Source: Oscillospiraceae bacterium (GTDB taxonomy: Bacteria; Bacillota; Clostridia; Oscillospirales; Ruminococcaceae). From it: 64,000 nt of DNA. The stretch spans positions 1 to 64,000 of the forward strand of contig JAFZPP010000017.1 in the NCBI GenBank assembly GCA_017550285.1, in the 5' to 3' direction. The notes beneath the pieces were generated by a model. The model did no database searches, was not told the DNA's origin, and saw nothing but the letters and a program-made list of their open reading frames with translations. The translations under genes were made by a program, and so were the position numbers. Positions 32,647-41,660 of this stretch are shown here, in pieces (the first letter of the stretch is position 1; every line of letters begins with the position of its first letter).

Positions 32647-34086
32647 TTATTTCTTGCGCTTGAAGAAGCTGAAGAAGCCTTTTTTCTTCTTCGGCTCTTC
32701 CTCCTCCGCAGCGGATTCGGCGGCTGCCTCATCGGATTCTTGCATATTTTCGCCGGTTTTCTCTGCGGTTTCTTCAGCAGTATCCTCAGTAACCTCGGTA
32801 ACCTCCTCGGTGATTTCCTCTGCAATCTCCTCCGCGGCATCGCTGACAGATTCTGCGATACCGGCTGTCAGACCGTCCGCAGCTTCGGTGAGAGCATCAG
32901 TATCATCCGGAATTATCATTTCGGCAGTCTGGATATCATTTTGTTCCGGAATATTGATAGTCAGACTATCATTTTCATCCTCCGAAATGAAATCAGGCGT
33001 ATCATCTGCAAATTCCTCAGTCGGACTCTCAGTCTCAGCGGCAGGCTCCGCAGTCTGATCGTCCGCATCCGCTGCAACATCATCATAATCATCTGAAATA
33101 TTTTCTGCTTCTTCATCCGTGTTATTCTCGGATACTTCTTCTGCATTATCATCGGAATCCTCAGCAGATGCGTCGATTTCACGATCAAAGAGTGCATCAA
33201 TGAAGCTCTTTGCCTCAAAGGGCTGGAGATCGTCGATGCCCTCGCCGACGCCGATCAGCTTGACCGGAATATTCAGCTCATTCTTGATTGAGATGACGAT
33301 GCCGCCCTTTGCGGTGCCGTCGAGCTTCGTCAGGACAATGCCGGTGATCGGGGCAACCTCCTGAAAGAGCCGCGCCTGATTGACCGCATTCTGACCGGTT
33401 GTCGCATCGAGGACGAGCAGACATTCCTTCGCACAGCCCTCCGCCTCACGGTCAATGATGCGGTTGATTTTTGCGAGCTCCTGCATGAGATTCTTCTTGT
33501 TATGCAGTCTACCCGCGGTATCGCAGATGACGACGTCGCAGCCGCGCGCCTTGGCAGCCGTGATCGCATCAAAGACAACCGCCGCAGGGTCGCTTCCCTC
33601 TGCATGGCGCACGAGCTCGGTCTCGGAGCGGTCCGTCCAGACTTGCAGCTGGTCGATTGCCGCCGCGCGGAAGGTATCCGCAGCCGCGACGAGCACGCGC
33701 TTTCCGTCATTCCTGAACTGATGACAGAGCTTGCCGATTGTGGTCGTTTTGCCCGCGCCGTTGACGCCGATCACGAGAATGACCGAAGGCTTTGTCGAGA
33801 GATCGAGCCCCTCGTCCTCGCCAAGCATCCCCGCGGTAATCTCCTGAATCAGACCCATGATATCGTTCGGGTCGGTGATGCCGCGTTCCTTGACCATGTC
33901 GCGCAGCCGGTCGCAGATTTCGACCGCAGTCTCCGCGCCCATATCGCCCATAATCATCGTTTCCTCGAGCTGCTCAAAAAGCTCCTCGTCGATCTTCGTG
34001 AACGAGCCGAGCATCCGGCGCAGACCCCGCATCAGGTTGTCGCGCGTCTTTTTCAGTCCGTCACGGATTTTTTGAAATATACCCAT
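32647..34086 (-). CDS. ftsY: Signal recognition particle receptor FtsY with acidic domain at the C-terminus
   Basis: FtsY docks ribosome-nascent-chain/SRP complexes to the membrane. The 479-residue protein begins directly with the N domain (MGIFQKIRDGLKKTRDNL). The G domain follows: GVNGAGKTTTIGKL (G1, about 113-126), DTFRAAAIDQL, DTAGRLHNKKN (G3), TKLDGTAKGG (G4) and GVGEGIDDLQPF. After the G domain (about 305) comes a 170-residue acidic, Asp/Glu/Ala-rich region that ends in the basic-hydrophobic motif KKKKGFFSFFKRKK. In E. coli FtsY the acidic domain and a similar GFF motif are N-terminal. GAGGTG precedes ATG 34086. Confidence 0.95.
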   Translation of the reverse strand: MGIFQKIRDGLKKTRDNLMRGLRRMLGSFTKIDEELFEQLEETMIMGDMGAETAVEICDRLRDMVKERGITDPNDIMGLIQEITAGMLGEDEGLDLSTKPSVILVIGVNGAGKTTTIGKLCHQFRNDGKRVLVAAADTFRAAAIDQLQVWTDRSETELVRHAEGSDPAAVVFDAITAAKARGCDVVICDTAGRLHNKKNLMQELAKINRIIDREAEGCAKECLLVLDATTGQNAVNQARLFQEVAPITGIVLTKLDGTAKGGIVISIKNELNIPVKLIGVGEGIDDLQPFEAKSFIDALFDREIDASAEDSDDNAEEVSENNTDEEAENISDDYDDVAADADDQTAEPAAETESPTEEFADDTPDFISEDENDSLTINIPEQNDIQTAEMIIPDDTDALTEAADGLTAGIAESVSDAAEEIAEEITEEVTEVTEDTAEETAEKTGENMQESDEAAAESAAEEEEPKKKKGFFSFFKRKK

Positions 34087-34216
34087 GTTGTAACACCTCA
34101 ATTTGCGTTTATCATTCGCAGCAGCTTCTGTTGATTCGTTTTCAAGTATCTAATCTTACTGTCTGCCCTAAGCACAGTAGATAGTTGTACAGATTCTTCG
34201 CCTGCATCGCTCCGCG

Positions 34217-37200
34217 TTATTCGGTGACAGCAACGCCGTTCTGGTCAAGCCGCAGCAGTCTGGAAACGCCGTCCTCCTGCATTGTGACGCCGTAGAGGAC
34301 ATTCGCCTCGTCCATTGCCGAGCGGCGGTGCGTGACGACGACAAACTGTACCCTGCCGAAGAAATGCTTGAGATATTGCGCGTATTTGCGTACATTTACT
34401 TCATCGAGCGCCGCGTCGATCTCATCGAGGATACAGAACGGCGCCGGACGCAGCTTCAATATCGCAAAATAAATACAAATCGCAACAAAAGACTGCTCAC
34501 CGCCCGAGAGCGAGATCAGATTCTTGATGACCTTGCCCGGCGGCGCGACCTTGATCTCAATGCCGGATTCGAGGATATGCTCGGGGTCGGTCAGCTCGAG
34601 CGACGCAGAACCGCCGCCGAACAGCTCGACGAAAATCTGCCCGAAATACTGGTTGATCTTCGTGAAGCTCTCCTGAAAGATCGTGCACATATCCGCCGTG
34701 AGCTGCGCAATAAGCTGCTCCAGTTCGGATTTCGCGGTCTCGATGTCTTTGATCTGCCCCGTCATGAAGCCGTAGCGCTCGGAGACCTCCTTGTACTCAT
34801 CGACCGCCGCGACATTGACCGAGCCCAGCGCACGGATACGGTTTTTGAGCGAGCTGAGCTGCTTTTCCGCTTCGCCGACATTCTCAATCGGCTCTGCCTG
34901 CTGCTCTGCCTCGGTGCGCGTCAGCTCATAGGAATCCTGCAAGCGGAAGATGAGGTCGTCGATTTCCTTCTGCACATTGTTTTTGCGCTCCTCGACACGG
35001 GTGCGCTCGAGCGACTGCTTCTCTCTGGCATCGCGGAGACCGTCCATGCCCTTGCGCAGATCGTTCGTATAGCGTTCCTTTTCATCGTGGATGCGGCGCA
35101 GCTTGCCAATCTCCTCCTGCATGCCGGTGATTGCGGCGCGTCTTGCATCCTGACCGTCGGTCAGTTCTCTGATTGCATGCTGCTTCTCGGCGATATTCTT
35201 CTGCTCGAGCCGGATGCTGTCTGCAATCTCGGCGCGCCGGTCGGCAGCCTGCTCCATATTCTGCGCCATGGTGATACGGCGGTGCCGCTCGCTTTCGATG
35301 TCCTTTGCGAGCTCCGCCTGCTTGATTTTCCGGTCTGCGATCTGCTGCGAGAGCATTGCCTGCTCACTTTGCAGCATCGTTTGCGATTCGGAATCAGACT
35401 GCAATTTTGCAGCAGCTTCTTTGATTTCCGATTCGAGTGCCGTGAGCTTTTCCGCCGCCTCGGCTTTGGATGCTTCGAGCTGTGCGATCTTCTCATTCAG
35501 CCTTGCGCGCTGCTCTGCCTCATTCTCCTGCCATGCGCGGTCGGATGCCGCACGGACGCCGATTGCTGCAAGCTGCTGCTGCAAATCATTCTGCTCCGCC
35601 TGATATTCGGTGATGAGCGCCTGTGCGCCCTCGATATCGGTCAGCAGCTTTGCCCACTCCGCCTTGCGCTTTGCGGCATCTGCTTTGAGCGTATCCATTT
35701 CGGCTTCGAGGGCTTTCAGCTTTTCGGCAGTCTCCTCGAGCTCATGCGTCCGCGTAATGACACCGGCAGACCGCGCCGCCGAGCCGCCCGAATAGGAGCC
35801 GCCTGCATGGACGACCTGACCGTCGAGCGTCACAATGCGGAATTTATACTGGAACTGTCTCGCAATGCGCGATGCGGCGTCGATATCCTCTGCCACGGCA
35901 ATGCGCCCGAGCAGGCTCTCCATGACATTGCGGTAGATATCGTCAAATCCGACGAGATCGCATGCCAGTGCAACAAAACCGTCGATATTGCTGAGATTTT
36001 CTCTGAGACGTCCGCCGCGGATCGTGGTCAGCGGCAGGAAGGTCGCTCTGCCGCCTCTGATCTCTTTCAGATAGCGGATACAGCGCTTTGCGGTGTCCTC
36101 ATTTTCGACGATGAGATTTTGCAGCGCGCCGCCGAGCGCGGTCTCGATTGCGGTGCCGTACTGCGGCTCGACGGTAATCCGCTGCGCCACGGTTCCGTGT
36201 ACGCCGCCGAGTCTGCCGCTGCCCGCGACTTTCAGAATCTGCCGGACGCTGCCTGCATAGCCCTCCATATTCTGTTCGAGGTCACGCAGAATGCGCTGCT
36301 TCTGCCGGACATTCTCATATTCGGTATTGCAGCGGCTTGCGGCGTCCTGTGCCTGCTGAAATTTCTGTTCGCGGATGCCTGCGAGCTGCTTGAAGCCGGA
36401 CAGACGGTTCTGCTGCTCCTGCAATTTCTGTGCGGAAGCGTCGATCTGTTTTTGCAGCTTCTGCTCATCTTTTGAATATTGCTTGAGCCGCTCCGTGACG
36501 GATGCGCCGTCGGCTTCGGCTCTGGTAATCATCTCTCTGGTTTCGGCAAGCTCCCGCGCAATGCCCTCGATGCTGACGCGCTGCGCATTCTCCTGCAAAT
36601 AGAGCTGCCGGAGCGCGGTATCCTGCTGCGTGATTGCATCGCCCTGCGCAGTATTCTTCGCCGCAAGCGCCTCGAGCTGATGCATCTGTGCGGCAATCTC
36701 CTGCTCCAAAACGGTCTGCTGACCGGCAAGTGTTTTGAGGTAGCTGTCCTGCTCGGCGAGCTTGCGTTCCCATTCGCCGTCGGAATCGGACAGCTCTGCC
36801 TGTCTGCGTTCAAGCTCTGCAATTTTGTCATTGCTGTGCGATATTTCATTGTTGCAGACAGCGATATTTGCGGTCACACCGGCATTTTCCTGCTCCGATG
36901 CAACGATTTTATTTTGCAGCGTCTCGATATCGACGGTCGCCTGCTGCATATCCTGAAACGCGAGATTGAGCTTTTCCTCCTCGCGCTGCAAATCGCTTTG
37001 CAGGTTCTCATATTCGGCAGTGAGCTGCAAATAGCTCTCGGAGAGCGTATCGAGCTGTGCGGTCTGCCGTCCGAGCCGATAGACCCAGAAGGAGACCTCG
37101 AGCGTCTTGCGCTCTGCGGCAAGCACAAGATATTTCTCCGCCTTTTCCGCCTGTGATTTAAGCGGACCGAGGCGGCTTTCGAGCTCTGCGGTGATATCGG

Positions 37201-37774
37201 TCAGGCGGATGAGATTCTCCTGCGCCTGTGCCAGCTTGCGTTCGGCTTCCTGCTTGCGGTAGCGGAATTTGGAGACACCCGCGGCTTCCTCGAAGATATC
37301 GCGGCGCTCATTTGATTTTGCACCGACGATCTCGGCAATTCTGCCCTGTCCGATGATCGCGTAGCCGTCGCGTCCGAGACCGGTATCCATAAACAGCTCA
37401 TTGACATCCTTCAGGCGGACATTTCTGCCGTTGATGAGATATTCGCTGTCACCGCTGCGGTAGAGCTTTCTGGTGACGGCGACCTCATCCTCCGGTTCAG
37501 AGAGTCGGCGGTCGCTGTTGTCAATCGTGAGCGTAACGGCTGCAAAGCCCATCTGCTTACGCGTTTTCGTGCCGGAGAAGATGACGTCCTCCATGCTTTT
37601 GCCGCGCAGCTCCTTAGTCGATTGCTCGCCGAGCACCCAGCGCACCGCATCGCCGATATTGCTCTTGCCGCTGCCGTTCGGACCGACAACCGCCGTCAGA
37701 CCCTCATCGAAGGTCAGCGTTATTTTATCGGGAAACGATTTGAAGCCTTGCAGCTCCAGAGATTTCAAATACAT
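34217..37774 (-). CDS. smc: Chromosome segregation protein SMC
   Basis: SMC dimers compact and segregate the chromosome together with ScpA/ScpB. The 1185-residue protein starts MYLKSLELQGFKSFPDK. It has the Walker A motif GPNGSGKSNI near 32-41, two long coiled coils, a hinge around 515-650 with the glycine-rich segment GGSYSGGSAA, the ABC signature LSGGEQ near 1090 and Walker B CILDEIDAALD. Its length is normal. It lies in the conserved rnc-smc-ftsY order, with two small genes inserted after rnc. The scp genes are not in the window. Confidence 0.98.
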   Translation of the reverse strand: MYLKSLELQGFKSFPDKITLTFDEGLTAVVGPNGSGKSNIGDAVRWVLGEQSTKELRGKSMEDVIFSGTKTRKQMGFAAVTLTIDNSDRRLSEPEDEVAVTRKLYRSGDSEYLINGRNVRLKDVNELFMDTGLGRDGYAIIGQGRIAEIVGAKSNERRDIFEEAAGVSKFRYRKQEAERKLAQAQENLIRLTDITAELESRLGPLKSQAEKAEKYLVLAAERKTLEVSFWVYRLGRQTAQLDTLSESYLQLTAEYENLQSDLQREEEKLNLAFQDMQQATVDIETLQNKIVASEQENAGVTANIAVCNNEISHSNDKIAELERRQAELSDSDGEWERKLAEQDSYLKTLAGQQTVLEQEIAAQMHQLEALAAKNTAQGDAITQQDTALRQLYLQENAQRVSIEGIARELAETREMITRAEADGASVTERLKQYSKDEQKLQKQIDASAQKLQEQQNRLSGFKQLAGIREQKFQQAQDAASRCNTEYENVRQKQRILRDLEQNMEGYAGSVRQILKVAGSGRLGGVHGTVAQRITVEPQYGTAIETALGGALQNLIVENEDTAKRCIRYLKEIRGGRATFLPLTTIRGGRLRENLSNIDGFVALACDLVGFDDIYRNVMESLLGRIAVAEDIDAASRIARQFQYKFRIVTLDGQVVHAGGSYSGGSAARSAGVITRTHELEETAEKLKALEAEMDTLKADAAKRKAEWAKLLTDIEGAQALITEYQAEQNDLQQQLAAIGVRAASDRAWQENEAEQRARLNEKIAQLEASKAEAAEKLTALESEIKEAAAKLQSDSESQTMLQSEQAMLSQQIADRKIKQAELAKDIESERHRRITMAQNMEQAADRRAEIADSIRLEQKNIAEKQHAIRELTDGQDARRAAITGMQEEIGKLRRIHDEKERYTNDLRKGMDGLRDAREKQSLERTRVEERKNNVQKEIDDLIFRLQDSYELTRTEAEQQAEPIENVGEAEKQLSSLKNRIRALGSVNVAAVDEYKEVSERYGFMTGQIKDIETAKSELEQLIAQLTADMCTIFQESFTKINQYFGQIFVELFGGGSASLELTDPEHILESGIEIKVAPPGKVIKNLISLSGGEQSFVAICIYFAILKLRPAPFCILDEIDAALDEVNVRKYAQYLKHFFGRVQFVVVTHRRSAMDEANVLYGVTMQEDGVSRLLRLDQNGVAVTE

Positions 37775-37838
37775 TTATCTGTTATCCTCATTATAATCCT
37801 TATCATCATCTATCAAAGCACCGAAGGCAGTTTCCGGC

Positions 37839-38285
37839 TCAGCGCCCCAGAACCATTTTCACAAGCGGCACCCATTCATCCTCGATGATCTCCTCACCGG
37901 TCAGCGCAAAGCCGTTCCGCTGATAGAACGCAATCCCGCGCTTGTTATATTTGAGCGCCCAGAGGTGATCCGCGCCGTGTTCGACGGCAAATTGCAGCAG
38001 CTTCGCCCCGATTCCCTTGCTCTGGAACATCGGCTCGACAAACAGCTTATCGAGCAGCGCGCCGTCCAGCCGGATGAACCCCTTGATGACGCCGTCGTCA
38101 TAGACAAAGGTCTGCCGCAGTGCCTCTGCATCTGCAAATTCGGCAGCCGAATCACGCACATTGAGCTCATCGAAATAATACGCATCATTGAGAAAATGCG
38201 GATAGAAATTGAGGCGGTAATCGGTCACATAAATCTCCGCGATGCGCCATGCATCCTCTGCTGCCGCCGGTCTGATCTGCGCCAT
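37839..38285 (-). CDS. GNAT family N-acetyltransferase
   Basis: The 148-residue protein is a single GNAT domain. It begins IRPAAAEDAWRIAEIYV, has the acetyl-CoA-binding segment in KLFVEPMFQSKGIGAKLLQFA (the Q/RxxGxG/A pattern) and ends with KRGIAFYQRNGFALTGEE, as in small-molecule acetyltransferases. The substrate cannot be predicted. It lies between rnc and smc in the same orientation with short gaps and is probably carried along in that operon. Confidence 0.9.
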   Translation of the reverse strand: MAQIRPAAAEDAWRIAEIYVTDYRLNFYPHFLNDAYYFDELNVRDSAAEFADAEALRQTFVYDDGVIKGFIRLDGALLDKLFVEPMFQSKGIGAKLLQFAVEHGADHLWALKYNKRGIAFYQRNGFALTGEEIIEDEWVPLVKMVLGR

Positions 38286-38303
38286 ATGTTCCTCCTGTCA
38301 GTG

Positions 38304-39038
38304 TCATGTTCCCGCGGGTGCGAGCTTTGCCGAGCTGATAATCTGCATTGCAGTGCTTTTCTCCGTGCGAATCAGCACAAAAATCTCATCGCTCCGGCAG
38401 TCGTCGGGATAGACAAGCAGCGAGCAGTAGGGCTTGCCGGTCACAATGTCATAATCGGAATAGCTTGCATAGGCTTTCGCGCCGTTCATCGGCAGAATCC
38501 ACGTTTCCTCCGATTCCCATGCGTCATGTTTATTCTCAGCCAGTTCCCGAAAGATCAGGCAGTTTCTGCCGCGCAGATGCAGACAGTCCTCCGGCATCAG
38601 CGTATCCTTACAGTACCAGAGCAGCTTTGTCCGCGCATCCGCAGCATCGGGATACGGTGCGCCGACTGCTTCAAAATAGCGGCGGTAATCCGCCTCCGAA
38701 TAATGATAATATTCCCACGGGTCCGTGTATTCCGCAAGCTCGGTCTGATCATTCCGCGTGACGAGAACGGCATTCTTGCCGTCCGGACCGGTAAAGCCGT
38801 GTCCGGTCTTTGTCAGCACAAAATCCGCCGGAACAGAGATTGTCAGCCCCCTGATCGTATACGGCAGATAATCCGCCGGCACATCGCAGACTGCAAACTG
38901 CGGAATTGTCCTGCCGGCATCGGGATATTTCTTCGTCACATACAGGTACATGAGCTGCCCCGGCATAACCGCACAGAGCGCCGCGCCTGCCGCGATCACG
39001 CCGCCCGCGATACACGCAGCAACTGCTGCTTTTTTCAT
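38304..39038 (-). CDS. Exported or membrane-anchored protein of unknown function
   Basis: The 244-residue protein has one N-terminal hydrophobic helix (about 4-29), which could be an uncleaved anchor or signal. The remainder is a mixed alpha/beta extracellular domain without a family I recognise. It contains phrases such as LTISVPADFVL and GPDGKNAVLVT, like domains of unknown function on surface proteins. Its ATG overlaps the rnc stop as ATGA, so it is translated with rnc. This is an odd partner, since rnc is usually followed directly by smc. Confidence 0.78.
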   Translation of the reverse strand: MKKAAVAACIAGGVIAAGAALCAVMPGQLMYLYVTKKYPDAGRTIPQFAVCDVPADYLPYTIRGLTISVPADFVLTKTGHGFTGPDGKNAVLVTRNDQTELAEYTDPWEYYHYSEADYRRYFEAVGAPYPDAADARTKLLWYCKDTLMPEDCLHLRGRNCLIFRELAENKHDAWESEETWILPMNGAKAYASYSDYDIVTGKPYCSLLVYPDDCRSDEIFVLIRTEKSTAMQIISSAKLAPAGT

Positions 39039-39727
39039 ATCTTCTCGCCCATGAGCATCAGCGCTTCCTTTGCTGCCATCTGCTCTGCGATCTTCTTTGA
39101 TTTGCCGACGCCCCTGCCGATCACATTGGAATTGAGACGCACCTCCATGCGGAACTGCTTTGCATGGTCGGGTCCCTCCTCGCCGACGAGCACATATTCG
39201 ACGCGCTCCTCGGGATTCTGCTGAATGACCTCCTGCAAGGCGGTCTTGTAGTCATGGAACGCCTCCGAGGGACGGTCAAAATGCTCCGGCATAAACTGCA
39301 AAATATAGGGCGTGACGGCATCCATGCCGCCGTCGAGAAACATCGCCGCAATGACCGCTTCAAATGCATCGGAGAGGATCGAGGGGCGCGTTCTGCCGCC
39401 GGACTGATCCTCGCCGTGACCGAGCAGGAGATAATCCCCCAGCCCGATGACCTTCGCCCATTCAAACAGCGATTTTTCGCAGACAAGCGATGCGCGGATT
39501 TTCGTCAGTTCCCCCTCCGGCAGCTCGGTACAGTTGCGGAAGAGATGATTGGAAACGACGATGGAAAGCACGCTGTCGCCTAAGAATTCGAGCCGTTCAT
39601 TGCAGCGCAGCACGCCGCGTTTTTCGTTCGCATAGGAGGAGTGACAGAGCGCTTCGGTGAGGAGTGCTTCATTTTTGAAACGGTAGCCGATTCGTTCTTC
39701 CAGCTCCGACTGCGGTTTGATCTGCAT
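39035..39727 (-). CDS. rnc: Ribonuclease III
   Basis: RNase III cleaves double-stranded RNA in rRNA processing and mRNA decay. The 230-residue protein has the catalytic signature NERLEFLGDSVLSIV near 43-57, the second acidic site in LSDAFEAVIAAMFLDGG, and a C-terminal double-stranded RNA-binding domain (DYKTALQEVIQQ to KIAEQMAAKEAL). ATG 39727 was chosen because AAGGGGG precedes it and the family fold starts at SELEERIGYRF; an upstream reading would add an arginine-rich stretch overlapping plsX in another frame. It follows plsX by 43 bases. Confidence 0.96.
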   Translation of the reverse strand: MQIKPQSELEERIGYRFKNEALLTEALCHSSYANEKRGVLRCNERLEFLGDSVLSIVVSNHLFRNCTELPEGELTKIRASLVCEKSLFEWAKVIGLGDYLLLGHGEDQSGGRTRPSILSDAFEAVIAAMFLDGGMDAVTPYILQFMPEHFDRPSEAFHDYKTALQEVIQQNPEERVEYVLVGEEGPDHAKQFRMEVRLNSNVIGRGVGKSKKIAEQMAAKEALMLMGEKI

Positions 39728-39770
39728 GACGATACCCCCTTGCATATCCTGAGTTTGTATAATCCTGCGG

Positions 39771-40787
39771 TCAGGCTTCTTCCGCCTCCGCCTTTTCCTT
39801 CTCCTTCCGCGCGGCAAGTGCATCTGTGATTGTCTCGCAGATTCTGCCGTCTACGCAGTTCTTCGCCTGCCGGATTGCGTGGAAGAATGCCTCGCCGTTC
39901 GAGCTGCCGTGCGCCTTGATGACAGGCTTGCAGATGCCGAGCAGCACCGCGCCGCCGACCTTCTTGTAATCGAACGCATCCTTGAAATCGTTGATCTTAT
40001 CCATCATGAAGAGCGCGCCGATCTTGCCTGCGCCGGAGAACATCTCCTTCATTTTGCCGGCGAAGAACTTGCCGAGTCCCTCATAGAGCTTCAGGACAAT
40101 ATTGCCCGTAAAGCCGTCTGTGACGAGCACATCGGCAGTACCGGCAGGGATATCTCTCGCCTCGATATTGCCCTCAAAATTGAGGTCGCCCGCCTCAAAC
40201 AGCTTATATGCCTCCTGCTCGAGCTCTCTGCCCTTACATTCCTCGGCGCCGTTGTTGATGATCGCAACGCGCGGATTATTGATATGCATGACCTTATCCA
40301 TATAGATGCTGCCCATAATGCCGAACTGCTCGAGCATCTCGGGTCTGCATTCGACATTTGCGCCGCCGTCCATGAGGATTGCATGACCGGCAGTCGTCGG
40401 CAGCAGCGGCGCCATGGCAGCGCGCTTGATGCCCTTGATCCGTCGGACGATCATCGTCGCACCGACAAGCAGCGCACCGGAATTGCCGGCAGATACGAAG
40501 GCATCACCCTCGTCCTCGGAGAGCTTCTGCATGCCGAGCGCCATAGAGCAGTTTTTCTTCGCCTTGACGATATCGGTCGGCTGATCCTCCATGGTGATGA
40601 TTTCCTCGGTGTGCAGGAAGGAAATGCCGTCGAGCGGGATTTGATTCTCCTGCGCAAGTGCCCTGATCCGGTTTTCGTCGCCGCTGAGCACAACCTCGAC
40701 GCCGAGATCCTTGACGGCTCTTGCAGCACCCTCAAGCGGTGCGAGCGGTGCATTGTCGCCGCCCATTGCATCCAGAATAATACGCAT
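39771..40787 (-). CDS. plsX: Phosphate acyltransferase PlsX
   Basis: PlsX makes acyl-phosphate from acyl-ACP for phospholipid synthesis. The 338-residue protein starts MRIILDAMGGDNAPLAPLEGA, the family hallmark. It contains AFVSAGNSGALLVGAT, the GGAN substrate motif (LMDGGANVECRPE), VLVTDGFTGNIVLK and GAVLLGICKPVIKAHGSSN. A glutamate/lysine tail ends it. In many Firmicutes plsX is followed by fabD, fabG and acpP; here rnc follows at once. Confidence 0.97.
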   Translation of the reverse strand: MRIILDAMGGDNAPLAPLEGAARAVKDLGVEVVLSGDENRIRALAQENQIPLDGISFLHTEEIITMEDQPTDIVKAKKNCSMALGMQKLSEDEGDAFVSAGNSGALLVGATMIVRRIKGIKRAAMAPLLPTTAGHAILMDGGANVECRPEMLEQFGIMGSIYMDKVMHINNPRVAIINNGAEECKGRELEQEAYKLFEAGDLNFEGNIEARDIPAGTADVLVTDGFTGNIVLKLYEGLGKFFAGKMKEMFSGAGKIGALFMMDKINDFKDAFDYKKVGGAVLLGICKPVIKAHGSSNGEAFFHAIRQAKNCVDGRICETITDALAARKEKEKAEAEEA

Positions 40788-40802
40788 GATGATATCCTCC
40801 GT

Positions 40803-41609
40803 TTACAGATTCCGTTCCGTCAGATAAACCGTCCGCACGACGTTCTGACTTCCCCAGAACACAATATTCACACTTTCCGTAGAACAGTGAACCGTGAACC
40901 AGTCCGTTTCCGATTCATCGCTGTCATCCGGCTCATAGAGACTGTCCTGTTCACTCAGCCCGATGCGTTCCAGAAGCTCCTGATAGCTTGAGCCGATTGT
41001 CACGCAGTTCACGCTGAACGGATACCGTACAGAGCCGTCTGCCGCAGGCACGCACCATGAAACCTCGAGCTCGAGCTCATCGTCATCGGCGCCGTCGGGC
41101 AGCTGCGGATTATGCGTTTCCACACGGGGCAGTATTTCCAGATCGCCGAAGATATTGTGTGCAAAGCATTGATTTTCTGCAAATACGAGCCACTGTGTAA
41201 ACACTTCATCTGCATGCTCGGTATAATATTCCGCATGCTCTCCGGTGATTTCATAGCCGAACAGCAGATCGGAGAGCGCAAACGGGAGCGATGCGGGCGC
41301 GCCGCCGATGCTGATCAGCGGCAGCAGTGTCTCATCCGTCCAGCCTTCATCGGGAATCGGCTGCGGCTCCAGCGCATGAATCACACCGATCCGGCGCTGC
41401 AATTCCGTTTCCGCAGGACCCTCCTCCGGCTCGTGACTGACCGTCGTACCGGTTTCCGTTCCGACAGAGGGTTCCGCCGTTGTTGTGATTTTCGGCGGAT
41501 TTGTATGATTGGCAGTCGGCTCAAAAACCACCTCTGACGAACTGCCGCATGCCGTACACAGGCACAGGCACAGGCTCAGCAATACCGCGGTCAGAAATCC
41601 GTGCTTCAT
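40803..41609 (-). CDS. Lipoprotein of unknown function
   Basis: The 268-residue protein has a lipoprotein signal with several cysteines in the core (LSLCLCLCTACGSSS), the lipidated one probably being that before GSSS near 21. A threonine/proline-rich stretch (NPPKITTTAEPSVGTETGTT) follows, then an acidic domain that I do not recognise, with SIGGAPASLPFALSDLLFG and an end rich in aspartate and glutamate. It is 15 bases upstream of plsX and is presumably in the same transcript. Confidence 0.82.
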   Translation of the reverse strand: MKHGFLTAVLLSLCLCLCTACGSSSEVVFEPTANHTNPPKITTTAEPSVGTETGTTVSHEPEEGPAETELQRRIGVIHALEPQPIPDEGWTDETLLPLISIGGAPASLPFALSDLLFGYEITGEHAEYYTEHADEVFTQWLVFAENQCFAHNIFGDLEILPRVETHNPQLPDGADDDELELEVSWCVPAADGSVRYPFSVNCVTIGSSYQELLERIGLSEQDSLYEPDDSDESETDWFTVHCSTESVNIVFWGSQNVVRTVYLTERNL

Positions 41610-41660
41610 GATGTTTCCTCACTTTGCCTGCCGCATGCAGATGCTAAAACTGTTTTGCGT

